Shown here one piece after another: positions 22,787 to 34,079 of a stretch of DNA of 64,000 bases (its first letter is position 1; each line of letters begins with the position of its first letter). The position numbers and the translations under genes were made by a program. The stretch is taken from NCBI RefSeq assembly GCF_036898095.1, contig NC_090744.1:15081155-15145154 (forward strand), read 5' to 3'. The DNA is from Palaemon carinicauda. Its lineage: Eukaryota; Arthropoda; Malacostraca; Decapoda; Palaemonidae. Below the pieces are notes generated by a model that ran no database searches, was not told the DNA's origin, and worked only from the letters and a program-made list of their open reading frames with translations.

Positions 22787-25162
22787 CTGTAAAAGAAAGA
22801 GATCATGAGTACATAGAAGGCATAAGAATGACTTACATTACTCTAAAATTAAGATATCTTAATCTAAATTTTTAAACATTAAAGTAATTCACAAGGTACT
22901 ATAATGCTTGAGAATAATGAGCAGGAAAGGAAGTAGATAGACACATACTTGTGAATCCCGCCCAGCCGGTTACCGTAACCTTATCAGTAGGCAATTTCTT
23001 CTGTGGCCGAAGGTCACAAAATGGAAATCCAAATGGATAAGCCGTGGTGAGTAGAAGCTAAGCCTCTAACAGAAATTGTCTGCAGGGTGCAGCAGGGTCT
23101 GAAACCACTCAGATCCCTGTAGTAGAAGGGGAATGGGAGAAACCCTTATTAGATATAGGTTCCGGCAATCGGCTGCACTAAGACACACAGAGTATGCTGG
23201 AATATTGTAATGTGCAATCAAACAGCATAGTCACAGACTTAGATGGTAAGACAATACCTATATATAGAAGTGGCTAAGCCATCTGGCTGCAGTATGTTGC
23301 CTGTCAGCATGTTGTCGGCAGGTATGAGAAGGGTGCATGTCCCTTAACGTCTCAGGAGGGTGCCGGCAGACCGACGACACGCCGGAGGCCGGTCCTGCAG
23401 GGTGGAAGGCATCAAGACAGATACACTGAGTATCTAAAGTATAATACCATCGTGGCGACCGCCGGCACAGCGGCGAGTCTCCGGCAGGGGGCGGCGGCTC
23501 CGGCAGCCGAAGGCTGACGGCCTGGTGAGCTTGGATCAATTCATAAGATAGATATGTATATGGTTGTATACCTAGACCGCCGGCAATCAATGCCGGCACG
23601 CCGGTGGCCGGTTCCGAAGGTCAGCCAGCTGGTACTAGGTAAAATGAGGGGTGGGACGTCGGCTGTACGTCGACGGAAGGCGGCAGCCTCCGGCACACGG
23701 AAAGCTGACGTCTTAGAGGGGGAGGGCATCTTATGAAAGAATGTCACCTGAGGTAATGGCTGTTATCACCGGCAGTAGAGGCGGCAAGGGACCGGCACCA
23801 GGATAGAAGGAGAGAAAGGTAAGGAGGGATGGAAGGGGTAAGATCTCATACCCCTCCGGCATCCCTCCGGAGAGAGTGCACTCATGATAGGAGTGGATAC
23901 TCCTAGCATCCGGCGGCAGGGAGCCGGCAGTCGGCTGGGTGCCTGGGGTAACCCAAGGGAGGGTTAGAGGGCACTCAAGAGGAGGGAAACCCCCGCTGGC
24001 CGGACCGCTGCCGGCAACCACCCCCATAGAACGCTATGAAGGGTATGTGTACCAGAGCGACCAGCTCAGCAGGAGAACAAGTTAGCCCTACCACTCCACC
24101 CAAGGGAGGAGTTGTAGGACTAAGGACAGATGTGTGTAGGCAAGCCTACACCAAAGGGATAGGTGGGGAGGGGGGAAGATGAGGGGTCTTTCTATAGAGG
24201 AGACTCTGTATGAGAAGGGCCACCAAGGTAAGGGAGAACGCTCCCTAACCTAGGTTAGGTAGCCCAGAATGAGAACGATACAAGAGTACCGTCCCAAACT
24301 ATAGTAGGGCAGAGTCAACCCCCAGAGCTTAACCTAGAGAAGGAGAGCTAACTCCTAGGCTAGGCAAGCTTGAAAGACACATCGCAAGTTGCAGGGAGGA
24401 AGGAGTAACCCAACTAGGTGCAACTGAGGAAGGGCAGAGCCGTTCCTTATTTCTCAGTCACGACCCTAAGGGAGGGTCATTCCCTTAGGGTAGGCAGAGA
24501 AGTGATAAATACTCTGTTTGTAGACAAAATTCCCCTATATAGAAGGAGAAGCAAGGCCACACAGAGGGAACGCCCGCAGGCAGGGGGGATTAGGGAGCAT
24601 ATAGGGGTTCCTACATTAGGTTAGGGTGGAAAGATACGCAATCAACCCGGTCCCCTATATGGTCCCCAAAGGCGAAAACACATACATCACAGTTAATAGT
24701 ATGTTTAATAATGCCACAATCTTCATAACTTTACCTAGGAACACTGGTATATATCATGCATGAAACAAGCACTAGGCTATCCAGCCTAGGGGCTAAGCTA
24801 GCGATCTAGCATGGGGTCGAACGGCGACCGAGTCTGATGAGCGCTAAAACACGATATAAGTAATTCCTAGCTATGAAGACCAAATAACTAATAATATTAA
24901 TTAGTTAAAAGACCAGAGAGGGCTGTTCTGGCTAACTAAATAAAGCATGTGATATGAACAGCGACGCCATAAAATGGCGCGTCCGGGATCGGCACAGCTC
25001 TGTCACAAAACTCAATATTTTACGAAAAGTAGAAGTTACTTTACAGCTAGAGCTTATTTAAACAATACTGGGACCTGGTACTCAAATTTCCAGAAGAAGT
25101 CGAGGCTGATGTAAGCAGATGAAAAACGCACTCAAGGAAAATCCGACTAAAGTGAGAAGCTA
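22787..25162 (-). other. DIRS-C 5' leader with intron
   Basis: A GTATGT donor at 22948 and a TTTCTTTTACAG acceptor ending at 22787 define a 162-nt intron. Bases 23270-24020 are rich in CCGGCA. A TCATGCATGA palindrome and a CTAGGCTATCCAGCCTAG hairpin lie at about 24755-24790. No coding potential seen. Confidence 0.65.
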
Positions 25163-25526
25163 GGGGCAGAAGGATGAGGACGGACGTGACGTCATTTAGC
25201 AATGGCGCCCGTTTGTTTACGTTTCGAGTACCAAAAGCCGCCACGGATGAGTGTAACTGTGGAACGGCTCCCCAGTTATTCTCCACCTTTCCATATCGAA
25301 GTGTTAACTCTATATGGGGTGCAGATAGCTATGTGACGTGTTAATACATGCGTCCCCTGTTGATATACGATATCCTAGAGGGAAACCTTTAGGGTACTCG
25401 CACCAGAAGTTAGAATTCTGTGATAACCTTTAGTTTAATTCTCTGGGAATATCCCTGTAGTTAAATATACCCTAGGAAGCTACTGAAGGAACCTTCCATC
25501 AGGACGTCATGGCTTGAGCCCAAAAA
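25163..25526 (-). repeat. DIRS-C 5' inverted terminal repeat
   Basis: Inverted copy of 16612-17003. It ends GGCTTGAGCCCAAAAA, after which the gypsy-1 LTR resumes with TGTACTG. Confidence 0.92.
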
Positions 25527-25949
25527 TGTACTGTATTACCTCAAATGTTACGTATACTGAGCGCAACATTACATCATATTGCATTGATAAAACATGTTAT
25601 ACAAGGTATATAACTGAAATTATTTGTTTTGAGATTAGGGTTCAAGCATTTATTGATTACCTCAAAGATAGGATGTGATTCTTCTTACTTTTGTACTATA
25701 GTAGGATTTAAGTCTCTTGAGAGTGATGCTCTTATGTTCGGTCAAATGTTTTGGTTTTTTATATTTGTTTATGAGACGCTGGACGCTTAGTTGTTGGGAG
25801 TTGGTTGTCACAGAGCATTGTAATCAAAAGTTCATTAAATGTATATATTTTTAAGAATACCAACGTATCATTAAACCCCACTGAGAAAAATTGGCGACAT
25901 CGGAAGGAACAAACAACATCACTAACTCATGGATAATTACTAATAATTA
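25527..25949 (+). repeat. Gypsy-1 3' LTR, remainder
   Basis: Nearly identical to the reverse complement of 29065-29500. Similarity stops at about 25949. With 16591-16611 the LTR is about 444 bp. It contains TTGGCGACATCGG near 25890 in both copies. The exact 3' edge is uncertain because I cannot see a 5' LTR. Confidence 0.82.
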
Positions 25950-26770
25950 AATGTTCACTAATTTTCAGGTGAGTAATATTCTGAAATCACCAGAGGAATT
26001 CAACCTACTTAACAGGTTTAGTAGGTCATGTCCGAAGTTTAGAAGCTTTTGGAGTTGGAGGGGTCCAGTATGGCAAGTATTGGCGCACATGATCTTTCCC
26101 CTGCTTGCTTTCTCACGAGATACACTTGGATTGGTTTTATAGTGTATGTAGAGAATGCCTAAAGGGAGTACAGTACTCAAATACTTGCAATGAAAAGTAA
26201 AAGGGCGAGAAAGGCCCAGATCTCTTAATGGGCTAAACCACACGAAAAAGTAATCTGACATGGAAAAAAAATGCAGAATAACCTCTGCTAGGGTTCAACT
26301 TTAACAGATGAGGGTGCTTCAAAGCCACAGTGCGTTGTGTGCATATGCGGATCCAGCAATTTCAAAAGGGGGCGTCGGAAAACATAACCAAAGCAGCTGG
26401 CAGAATTTTAAGCTATTTTAGAGCTATTTTTCCTGTATTTGAAACTATTTTCTCCGCAAAATTGTATTTATAAGGTGGATAGGCAATAAGAAATAACAAC
26501 ATCCCAATAGGATATATAAAGCATTTCAGCAGTAATCTCGACAATTACTTTTAGTACATGACTATACATTACTAAAAAAATTTATCAACTGACGACTATC
26601 CCGGATATCTGTAATTATTGGAGCACCTTTATCCTTCCGTTCAATTATCAATCTACAGCAATTCTTGACTCGTCGAATTGTACTTAGTCTTTCCATTTCT
26701 TCCAACTTGATTCATATCAGAAACACCTTTTCTTTATTTTCAGCTCACGTACAATATTTTTTTACCACTC

Positions 26771-26844
<74 letters not shown>

Positions 26845-27313
26845 TTCAATCTTCCATATCTCTTTTACTACATTCTTCTTGTAGCAACTATTGAATGGAA
26901 GATGATTATTGTTTTAGTTTTAACAAATTTGAAGGTTTTCGTAAATTCCAAGTTTTATATAAAAAAAAAACTTCAATTCCTTCATATTAGACATTTCCCA
27001 GAAAAAAAGAATTATTTTATTTCTTTGAAGATTTTCTTTCTTCCGTTTTCATCTTAGTATTATATATCATAAAAAAGTTATGTAGCAAATTAAAATTTAA
27101 TCTTTGTTTGCAACATATATTACGTTTAGAACAGGTAAACTCATTTAACAATGATAGAGACATAGTGTTCAGGCCACGTATTTTTTGGTAATCATATCAC
27201 ATTTCAATATTACAAATAATATTGAAAAAAAAATTGTCTCAACCGAATTACAGGGTAACCCCATTTGAATTTCATTTTTCCATGGACTAACTGCATGGTT
27301 TAATGGCAAGAAA
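25950..27313. other. AT-rich spacer outside recognised elements
   Basis: No gene recognised. It holds only the GA microsatellite and long A or T runs. Together with the next entries it is the only candidate for original host DNA in the window. Confidence 0.5.
26773..26840. repeat. (GA)n microsatellite
   Basis: About 34 uninterrupted GA dinucleotides. Confidence 0.98.
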
Positions 27314-28784
27314 GTGGCTTTCAACTTTGAAGTCTCAATGGTTTGGAGAGAGCCACGAAGCCACGCAGATGATTATTATTTTTGTTTAACTAATATAACG
27401 GGTTTCAATGCATCTTCTAGGAAAAAGATCAAATATCCCAACCTTCCATCTGCTATGAGACCCGTTCCCTATTCAGATGATCTTCCTGTACCCACACCTC
27501 CAGTAAATAAGGATCTTCTTTCCTCATCAGATGAAGAAAGGCCTTCAAGGGAGGATTCTGCCGAGTCAGTATCTTTGGAAGATATTGAGTCTACATATTC
27601 AGGAACTAGTGGCAACGAGCCACACTAGATCACGCAAGAAGACCTGAATGATCTTGCTCGTGATTTGTATCTGTCAAAACAGCAGTCAGAGCTCTTAGCT
27701 TCTCGGCTTAAACAGTGGAACCTAGTCCAGGAAGATGTAAGGATCACCAGTTTCAGGAATCGGAACAAAGACGTTGCTTCCTTATTCGACAAGGAAAATA
27801 AGTTTTGCTACTGCACAAACATACCTGGCTTGCTCACGTCCCTTGGTTTGCCACATAATCCTTCAGACTAGCATCTTCTCATAGACTCTTCCAAGCGAAG
27901 TCTCAAGGCTGTGCTTCTGCACAACGGGAATAAATATCCCAACATTCCCATTGCACACTCTATCCATCTAAAGGAGTCCTATGACAATATGGAGCTTCTT
28001 TTAGAAGCTATTAAGTACAGCGAGTACCAATGGAGTCTGTGTGGGGACCTCAAGGTCATTGGTCTTCTTATGGGTATGCAAGCGGGCTTCACAAAGTACT
28101 GTTGTTTTCTGTCTCTGGGATAGTCGAGCTGTATCCCCGCATTACAAGCAGAAAGACTGGGGATCTAGAAGCACTTTTGTTCCTGGTGAACACAGCGTCA
28201 AGGGGAATCCTCTGGTGGACATGAATAAGGTGCTTCTTCCTCCTTTTCACATCAAGCTTTGTTTGATGAAGAATTTCGTGAAGGCGTTGGACAAAAATGG
28301 TGCTGCCTTCCAACACTTGTCTACTGTGTTCCTAGGTGTTAGTGCTGCTAAGCTCAAAGAGGTCATCTTTGTTGGACCTCAGATTCGAGAAGTGCTAAAG
28401 AATACTGATTTTGAGGAGCTTCTTAACTTAAAGAAACTGAGAGCATGAAAAGCATTCAAGTCAGTCTGTAGTGGCTTCCTTGGTAACACACACGTACCAG
28501 ATTACCAAGCCTGTATTGAAAAGTTGCTAAAGTCTTACGAGGATATGGGGTGCCAAATGTCACTCAAGATTCATTTTCTCCATTCCCACCTCAACTTCTT
28601 CCTGCCAAACCTTGGAGCAGTGAGTGATAAGCATAGAGAAAGACTCCACCAAGACATTACGAAGATGGAGAGCAACTGTCAAGGCAAATGGAACCCCGAC
28701 ATGATGGGAGACTTCTGCTGGATGCTCTTGCGTGACATCCCAGAGGCAAAATACACCAGATCTTCTAAGAAAACACACTTTTGA
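27314..28784 (+). pseudogene. Broken copy of a conserved unnamed invertebrate protein family
   Basis: Frame 2 (27314-28123) carries a Ser/Glu-rich region, then KRSLKAVLLHNGNKYPNIPI. A frameshift near 28110-28120 moves the sequence to frame 3 up to 28784. Motifs from the shifted part include LWDSRA, VLLPPFHIKLCLMKNFVKAL, VFLGVSAAKLKE, FVGPQIREVL, MSLKIHFLHSHL and LHQDITKMESNCQGKWNP. I recognise this pattern from many multi-copy uncharacterised proteins in arthropod and cnidarian genomes; I know no function. Stops at 27626 (TAG), 27869 (TAG) and 28446 (TGA, where Trp is usual) confirm a pseudogene. The high copy number elsewhere suggests spread with a mobile element, but no element ends are visible here. 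Confidence 0.7.
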
Positions 28785-29064
28785 CTGTCTGTGGTACTAT
28801 GAATTGTGTAATTGTGTCATCCAAGTATATTGATTCAATCAGTGTTCTTTATCTATCCTGTATTATCTGTTATAAGCTGCTGCAACTCTTGAAATGTGCA
28901 CATATATTCTCTGTTTATACTAAAATGAGACTATTTGAAAGCCAGAAAACTAGAGGTGATAGAGCAAAACTATTTATGAATTTGAATTCAGCACACCCAA
29001 ATTAGCAAAAAAACACCTATCTCCATTCTTGCCTCAGACCAAAATTTTATTTTTGTAAACTAAT
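28785..29064. other. AT-rich spacer
   Basis: No feature seen between the pseudogene and the gypsy-2 LTR. Confidence 0.5.
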
Positions 29065-29500
29065 AATTATTAGTAATTATCCATGAGTTAGTGATGTTTG
29101 TCCCTTCCGATGTCGCCAATTTTTCTTGGTGGGGTTTAATGATACGTTGGTATTCTTAAAAATATATTTAATGGACTTTTGATTACATTGCTCTGTGACA
29201 ACCAACTCCCAACAACTAATCGCCGAGCGTCTCATAAACAAATATCAAAAACCAAAACATTTGACCGAACATAAGAGCATCACTCTCAAAAGACTCGAAT
29301 CCTACTACAGTACAAAAGTAAGAAGAATCACATCCTATCTTTCAGGTAATCATTAAATGCTTAAACCATAATATCAAAACAAATCATTTCAGTTATATAC
29401 CTTGTATAACATGTTCTATCAATGCAATATGATGCAATGTTGAGCTCAATACATGTAACATTTGTGGTAATACAGTACATTATTACAATAATACATAACA
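29065..29500 (-). repeat. Gypsy-2 3' LTR
   Basis: Uninterrupted copy matching 16591-16611 plus 25527-25949. It begins TGTTATG at 29500 on the minus strand. Confidence 0.85.
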
Positions 29501-29523
29501 GTCTCCTCCCCCTTAACTTGACA
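29501..29523 (-). other. Gypsy-2 polypurine tract
   Basis: Purine-rich stretch (AAGGGGGAGGAGAC on the minus strand) touching the LTR. Confidence 0.8.
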
Positions 29524-29535
29524 TTGTAAAAATCT

Positions 29536-32430
29536 TTATAAATCTAATCTCTCATGGGGCTTTCCTCCATTAATCCTATTAGAAAGTATTCTAACCTCAT
29601 CTTGCACTGATACATGAATTGGTTCTGAATCTACATTTGATGTTGGAGCATCTTGGTTATTATTTAACTCATTTGATCCAACTACTTCTGAAAGTTTTCC
29701 ATCTCTAACATTCACATGCTCTACTGTATTTCTGTTTAATGGCTGTAATTGATCAACATGACGTTTTACAATATTTCCACTAACTTGAACATCATAATGT
29801 AAATTTCCTATCTCTCTTACAATCTCTCCTGGTACCCACTTCTCTGGAGTGTTGTACGATCTTATCATGACATCAGATAAAGTTGAAAAATGTCTTAATT
29901 TAGGAAGACCTTCCAAACGTTTATACCCTTTATCTTCCAAATCACTTTGCAAACTTGGATACAACAAATCTAACTTACACTATATCCTCCTCCCCATCAA
30001 CCAATTTGATGGTGTCACACCTCTTGTGCTGTGGGGCTTTGCTCTATAAGACACTAAAAACTTTGATACATGCAAAAATATGTTACCTGAATTAGCTTTT
30101 CTACACTTCATATTCTGTTTAAATGTTTGAACAAACCTTTCAGCCTCTCCATTGGTAGAGGGATGATACGTTGCTGAAAATATATGTTTTATACCATTGA
30201 TATTACAAAATTCTATAAACTCTTGTGAGGTAGATTGTGGACCATTATCTGTAACAATTCTTTCTGTAATACCATGTGTAGAAAAAATTTGCACTAACTC
30301 TTTTATTGTGGCATAAGACGTTGTTGTCTTCATAGGAATGACTTCTGGCCACTTACTGTATGCATCTACTACTATTAAAAACAAATAGTTTAAAAAAGGA
30401 CCTGCAAAATCTATATACACTCTTTGCCATGGATACCTGTGTAACTCCCATGGGTGCATTCTAGCAAATTGAGGATTGTTCTGTTGCATAACACAATTCA
30501 TACAATTCCTTATATAAGATTCCACATCTTTATCTATACCTGGCCACCATACAAAAGTTCTTGCAATTGACTTTGATCTTACAATACCTTGGTGATCAGC
30601 ATGTATTTCAGACAAAACCTTTTTCCTCAGTGAATTAGGAATAAATACCCTTGAACCTCTCATCACTATTCCCTGTGTTACACTCAGTTCATACCATATA
30701 TCCTTATAGAATTTACAATTTTCCTCTTTTCCAAATAAGCCCCTACCTGTCATTAAACTCTCTAAAACCTTACTAAGTACTGGGTCACTTTCAGTACTGT
30801 GTGCTACATCCTTTGCTGTAATTGGTACATCATATACAGAAATTAACAGCACTGTCATCATACTCTTCTGGAGCTTTGTGTACTGGTAATCTAGATAAAG
30901 CATCTGCATTACCCATTTTTGATGTTGGACGGTATTCTATATCATAATGGTACGCGGCTAACGTAATTGCCCAACGTTGTAGTCTTGCAGTTACCAACGT
31001 AGGTAATCTTACTTTTGGACCCAATATTGCTAATAAAGGTTTATGATCTATAACAAGTGTGAATTTTTTCCTACCATAAAGACACACGCAATTTCTGAAC
31101 TCCATACGCTGATGCTAAACCTTCCTTTTCTATTTGAGAGTAATTCCTTTCTGTCTTGTTCAATACTCTAGAAGTGAATGCAATTGGTTTTTCTGTTCCA
31201 TCTGGCCTTACATGAGATAATACTGCACCTAAACCTATGTTTGATGCATCACATACTAATTCAACTGGTAAATCCATTTGATAATGTACTAGGAATGTAT
31301 GTGATTTTATTTCCTGTTTGATTCTTTCGAAAGATTCCTGACACTCTTTTGTCCGTCCTTATTCAACAAATTATACAATGGATGTGCAATTGTAGACAAA
31401 TTCTGAATGAAATTCCCAAAAAATGTTACTAAACATGAAAATAATTGTAATTCCTTAACATTTTCAGGTACTTTTGTTGATCGTACTGGTTTAATCTTCT
31501 CTTTAGTTTTTTGAATACCCTTGCCATTAATTACAAAACCTAAAAATTCCACTAAATCAACTTCTAAAATACATTTCCTCTTATTTACTCCGATATTATG
31601 TTCCTTCAATTTCCTCAGAACTGTTCATAATCTTTCTCTATGTTCTCTTTTGTCTTTACCAGCAATTAAAATACCATCTATAAAAATTGATACTCCTTGC
31701 ATTCCTGAAAAAAATCTTATCCATATAGCTGGACTACTTGCAACTCCATAAGATAATCTCTTTTGCCTAAACAAACCTATGGATGTATTTACTGTACATA
31801 ATTCTTGTGAATTTTCATCCTTGGGAAGCTGTTGAAATGCTTGTCTTAAATCTAACTTAGAAAAAAACACTGCATCCTGACATAGTTGCAAACATGTCTT
31901 TCGGATTTGGTAATGGATGTTGAGCTATTTGCAGTTGTGGATTCAACGTTACTTTGTAATCTCCAAATAACCTAACCTGACCATTTTCCTTCACAATAGG
32001 TACTAATAGAGTAGCCCGATCTGAATGTGTAACCTTTTCCCAGGAACCTTCATTTTTCAATCTCCTGATTTCTTTTTCAAATGCACTTTTCAATGCATAC
32101 GGTACTGGTCTAGGAGCACAAAATCTAGGAGCTCTGTCAGGTTTAAAAGCTAAAATTTCCTTTGCGTTCTTTACTTGACCTACTTTATCTTCAAATACGT
32201 CTTGAAACTCTGATATGATATTATTCACAGACATTTCATTTTTGTGTTTATCTTGTCTACCTGTAACCTTCAAAATACTAGGCCAATCTAAATTCAAATA
32301 CTGTAGCATATCCAAACCTAGTAAAGTGTGTCCTTTACCTTTTACTACTGTTAATGGCATTCTTTCTAATTTCTGTTCTTTGTACTCTACTTCTTCATCC
32401 GAATCACCTATTACCTGAACATCAAACGCA
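29536..32430 (-). pseudogene. pol: Gypsy-2 pol: protease end, RT, RNase H, integrase (broken)
   Basis: From 32430 downward: a segment linking protease to RT (VKGKGHTLLGLDML), then RT with KLDLRQAFQQ. The catalytic motif reads FIDG near 31680 instead of FIDD, so one metal-binding Asp is lost. RNase H keeps LVCDASNIGLGAVLS (31260). Integrase (30909-29980) keeps the HHCC finger and Asp, TDNGPQ and NGEAER. The C-terminal tail (29967-29536) is more complete than in gypsy-1. Frameshifts or stops near 31860, 31615, 31370, 31090, 30840 and 29970 break the frame. Confidence 0.9.
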
Positions 32431-32499
32431 TTTTGAAGCGAAGCGAAAAAACGGAATTTGAGCGAAGCGAAAAAACGGATTTTGAGCGAAGCGAAAAAT
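32431..32499 (-). repeat. Terminal tip of DIRS-D in three tandem copies
   Basis: Three copies of a 24-bp unit, about 32431-32451 (incomplete), 32452-32475 and 32476-32499, each based on ACGGATTTTGAGCGAAGCG plus A residues. Other DIRS copies here have one. Confidence 0.92.
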
Positions 32500-32880
32500 C
32501 TTATTTTGGGTGAGATAGCCATGACGTCCTGATGGAAGGTTCCTTCAGTAGCTTCCTAGGGTATATTTAACTACAGTGGATATTCCCAGAGAATTAAACT
32601 AAAGGTTATCACAGAATTCTAACTTCTGGTGCGAGTACCGTAAAGGTTTCCCTCTAGGATATCGTATATCAACAGGGGACAGGGGACGCTTGTATTAACA
32701 CGCCACATAGCTATCTGCACCCCATATAGAGTTAACACTTCGATATGGAAAGGTGGCTGAGTAACTGAGGAGCCGTTCCAAAGTTACTCTCATCCGTGGC
32801 TACTTTTGGTACTCGAGACATAAACAAACGGGCGCCATTGCTAAATGACTTCACGTCCGTCCTCATCCTAAGCTCAGCTT
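32476..32880 (-). repeat. DIRS-D 3' inverted terminal repeat
   Basis: Inverted relative to 45112-45473 and close to the C ITR (16612-17003). A short GGGGACA duplication lies near 32675-32690. Confidence 0.9.
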
Positions 32881-32945
32881 CTACCAATCTCCGCGATACA
32901 GTAGGTCAGGGAGGGGCTTGAAAGGCTGAACTAGAATAGACGGGA

Positions 32946-33053
32946 GGGTCCATCAGGACGTCATGGCTATCTCACCCAAAAATAGATTCTTCGCTTCACT
33001 CAAAATCCGTTTTTTGGGCTCAAGCCATGACGTCCTGATGGAGGTGTACCAGA
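32946..33053 (-). repeat. DIRS-D internal complementary region
   Basis: Same head-to-head fusion of ends as in DIRS-C, including CTCAAAATCCGT followed by TTTTTGGGC; one base of the hairpin has changed. Confidence 0.9.
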
Positions 33054-33822
33054 GAATTAATGCATCGTGGATTTTTTCCCCTTTAATCCAAGTGCCAAGG
33101 GCTTCGAACAGTATTATAGAATATGTCCTTACCAGAGATTCTATGATGAACAAGCTTCCTGCCCCCCTGGCAGGGAAGTCCTGGTGGACAATAGGAACAT
33201 CTCGAAGCGATCATTGAAGAGCTACTCACCCGGTGGAGAGATTATGCTGGACTCGGAGACAAGACAAAGGTTAATATTTGGGTAGGAATATTATCAAGCA
33301 TAAGTAGGTATATAACATAATTACTACTCCCCTAGAGGAGAGATCACGCTGGTCTCGGAGGCAGGACAAAGGTTAATATTCGGGTAGGAATATTATCAAG
33401 ATATGAGTGAGTATATAACATAATTACTTATATTATTCTTTCTGATCATCAGGAAAAGGGTAAATGAAACTATAACAATCGTATATTTCCTGATAAAGAA
33501 TAGGAGTGAAGAGAGACGGACATGGAAATAAAATAGACATTTTATTTTAGGATTGCAGATCATTATGGCAGTAATTACAATAATGAATATAGAGTTTATT
33601 TACAATAATAAAGAATAATGTACATAGAAATGAAAGACGGTAATCTTGATTCTGAAAAGAAAATTTTGCTTTTTAGAAACACAAGTTCCATAGGAACGCC
33701 AGTCTTTTAAAATTCAAAGAAACACATCATGCCCTAGGGCATGTGGCACTCATGTAAAGTCTATGACATTTCACCTTGGTAAAGAACAGTCTATTAGAAA
33801 CACTAAGTGTCCATTAATTTAA
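33054..33822 (-). other. DIRS-D 3' UTR, distal part
   Basis: Non-coding, aligned with 17183-17945 of DIRS-C. It is cut by piggyBac at a TTAA (33819-33822). Confidence 0.75.
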
Positions 33823-33837
33823 CCCTGGAACGGTACG
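33823..33837 (+). repeat. piggyBac left terminal inverted repeat
   Basis: CCCTGGAACGGTACG pairs with the right end at 38746-38760 at 13 of 15 positions. Confidence 0.9.
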
Positions 33838-34079
33838 GTGGGTCGTCCGCGACCCCGAGCGTCAAAACAAAAGATGTTTTTCTCACGTGACTCCCCCCTG
33901 TGACTGAATTTGTGGGTGATCGACCTGCAGTCGGTCACTCGCCTACACGCTCTAGTAGTGTCCAGACGTGCATCGCTGTAGGTGTACTCCTTCCCAGATT
34001 TCTGAGACGCGTCGGGGTCGAGCGCGACTGAGTTTACCCTTCTAAGGTAAGTTGCATAACTATCAAAGTTATTATGTAT

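Larger units (their letters stand above)
16612..25526 (-). mobile_element. DIRS-C, complete-length YR retrotransposon
   Basis: 8,915 bp inserted 21 bp inside the gypsy-1 LTR, with no target duplication (site TAA|TGT). It has full architecture with both ITRs and an ICR that is an exact fusion of the two ends. Same subfamily as DIRS-D. Reverse transcriptase, RNase H and recombinase are all damaged. Confidence 0.93.
5296..25949 (+). mobile_element. Gypsy-1, Ty3/Gypsy LTR element in three pieces
   Basis: The three pieces are 5296-7869, 16544-16611 and 25527-25949. Each joins the next without gap or overlap when compared with gypsy-2 (minus strand, 29065-32430), which is uninterrupted here. Gag, protease and the 5' LTR are missing because DIRS-A occupies the left side. 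Pol order is RT, RNase H, integrase, as in Ty3/Gypsy. The sequence resembles Mag or K02A2.6-like clades; that finer placement is tentative. DIRS-B sits in the 3' end of the coding region and DIRS-C lies 21 bp into the 3' LTR. Confidence 0.88.

Noticed and set aside
26665..27057. 130-codon ORF with an Arg-Glu run
   Set aside because: The run is a translation of the GA microsatellite; the rest is low-complexity and AT-rich.
25527..29500. The two LTRs as the ends of one element with the 3.1 kb between as its body
   Set aside because: They are in opposite orientation, and each has its own polypurine tract and pol on its outer side.
29849..30049. Plus-strand ORF over gypsy-2 integrase
   Set aside because: Shadow frame; the minus strand holds the recognisable integrase.
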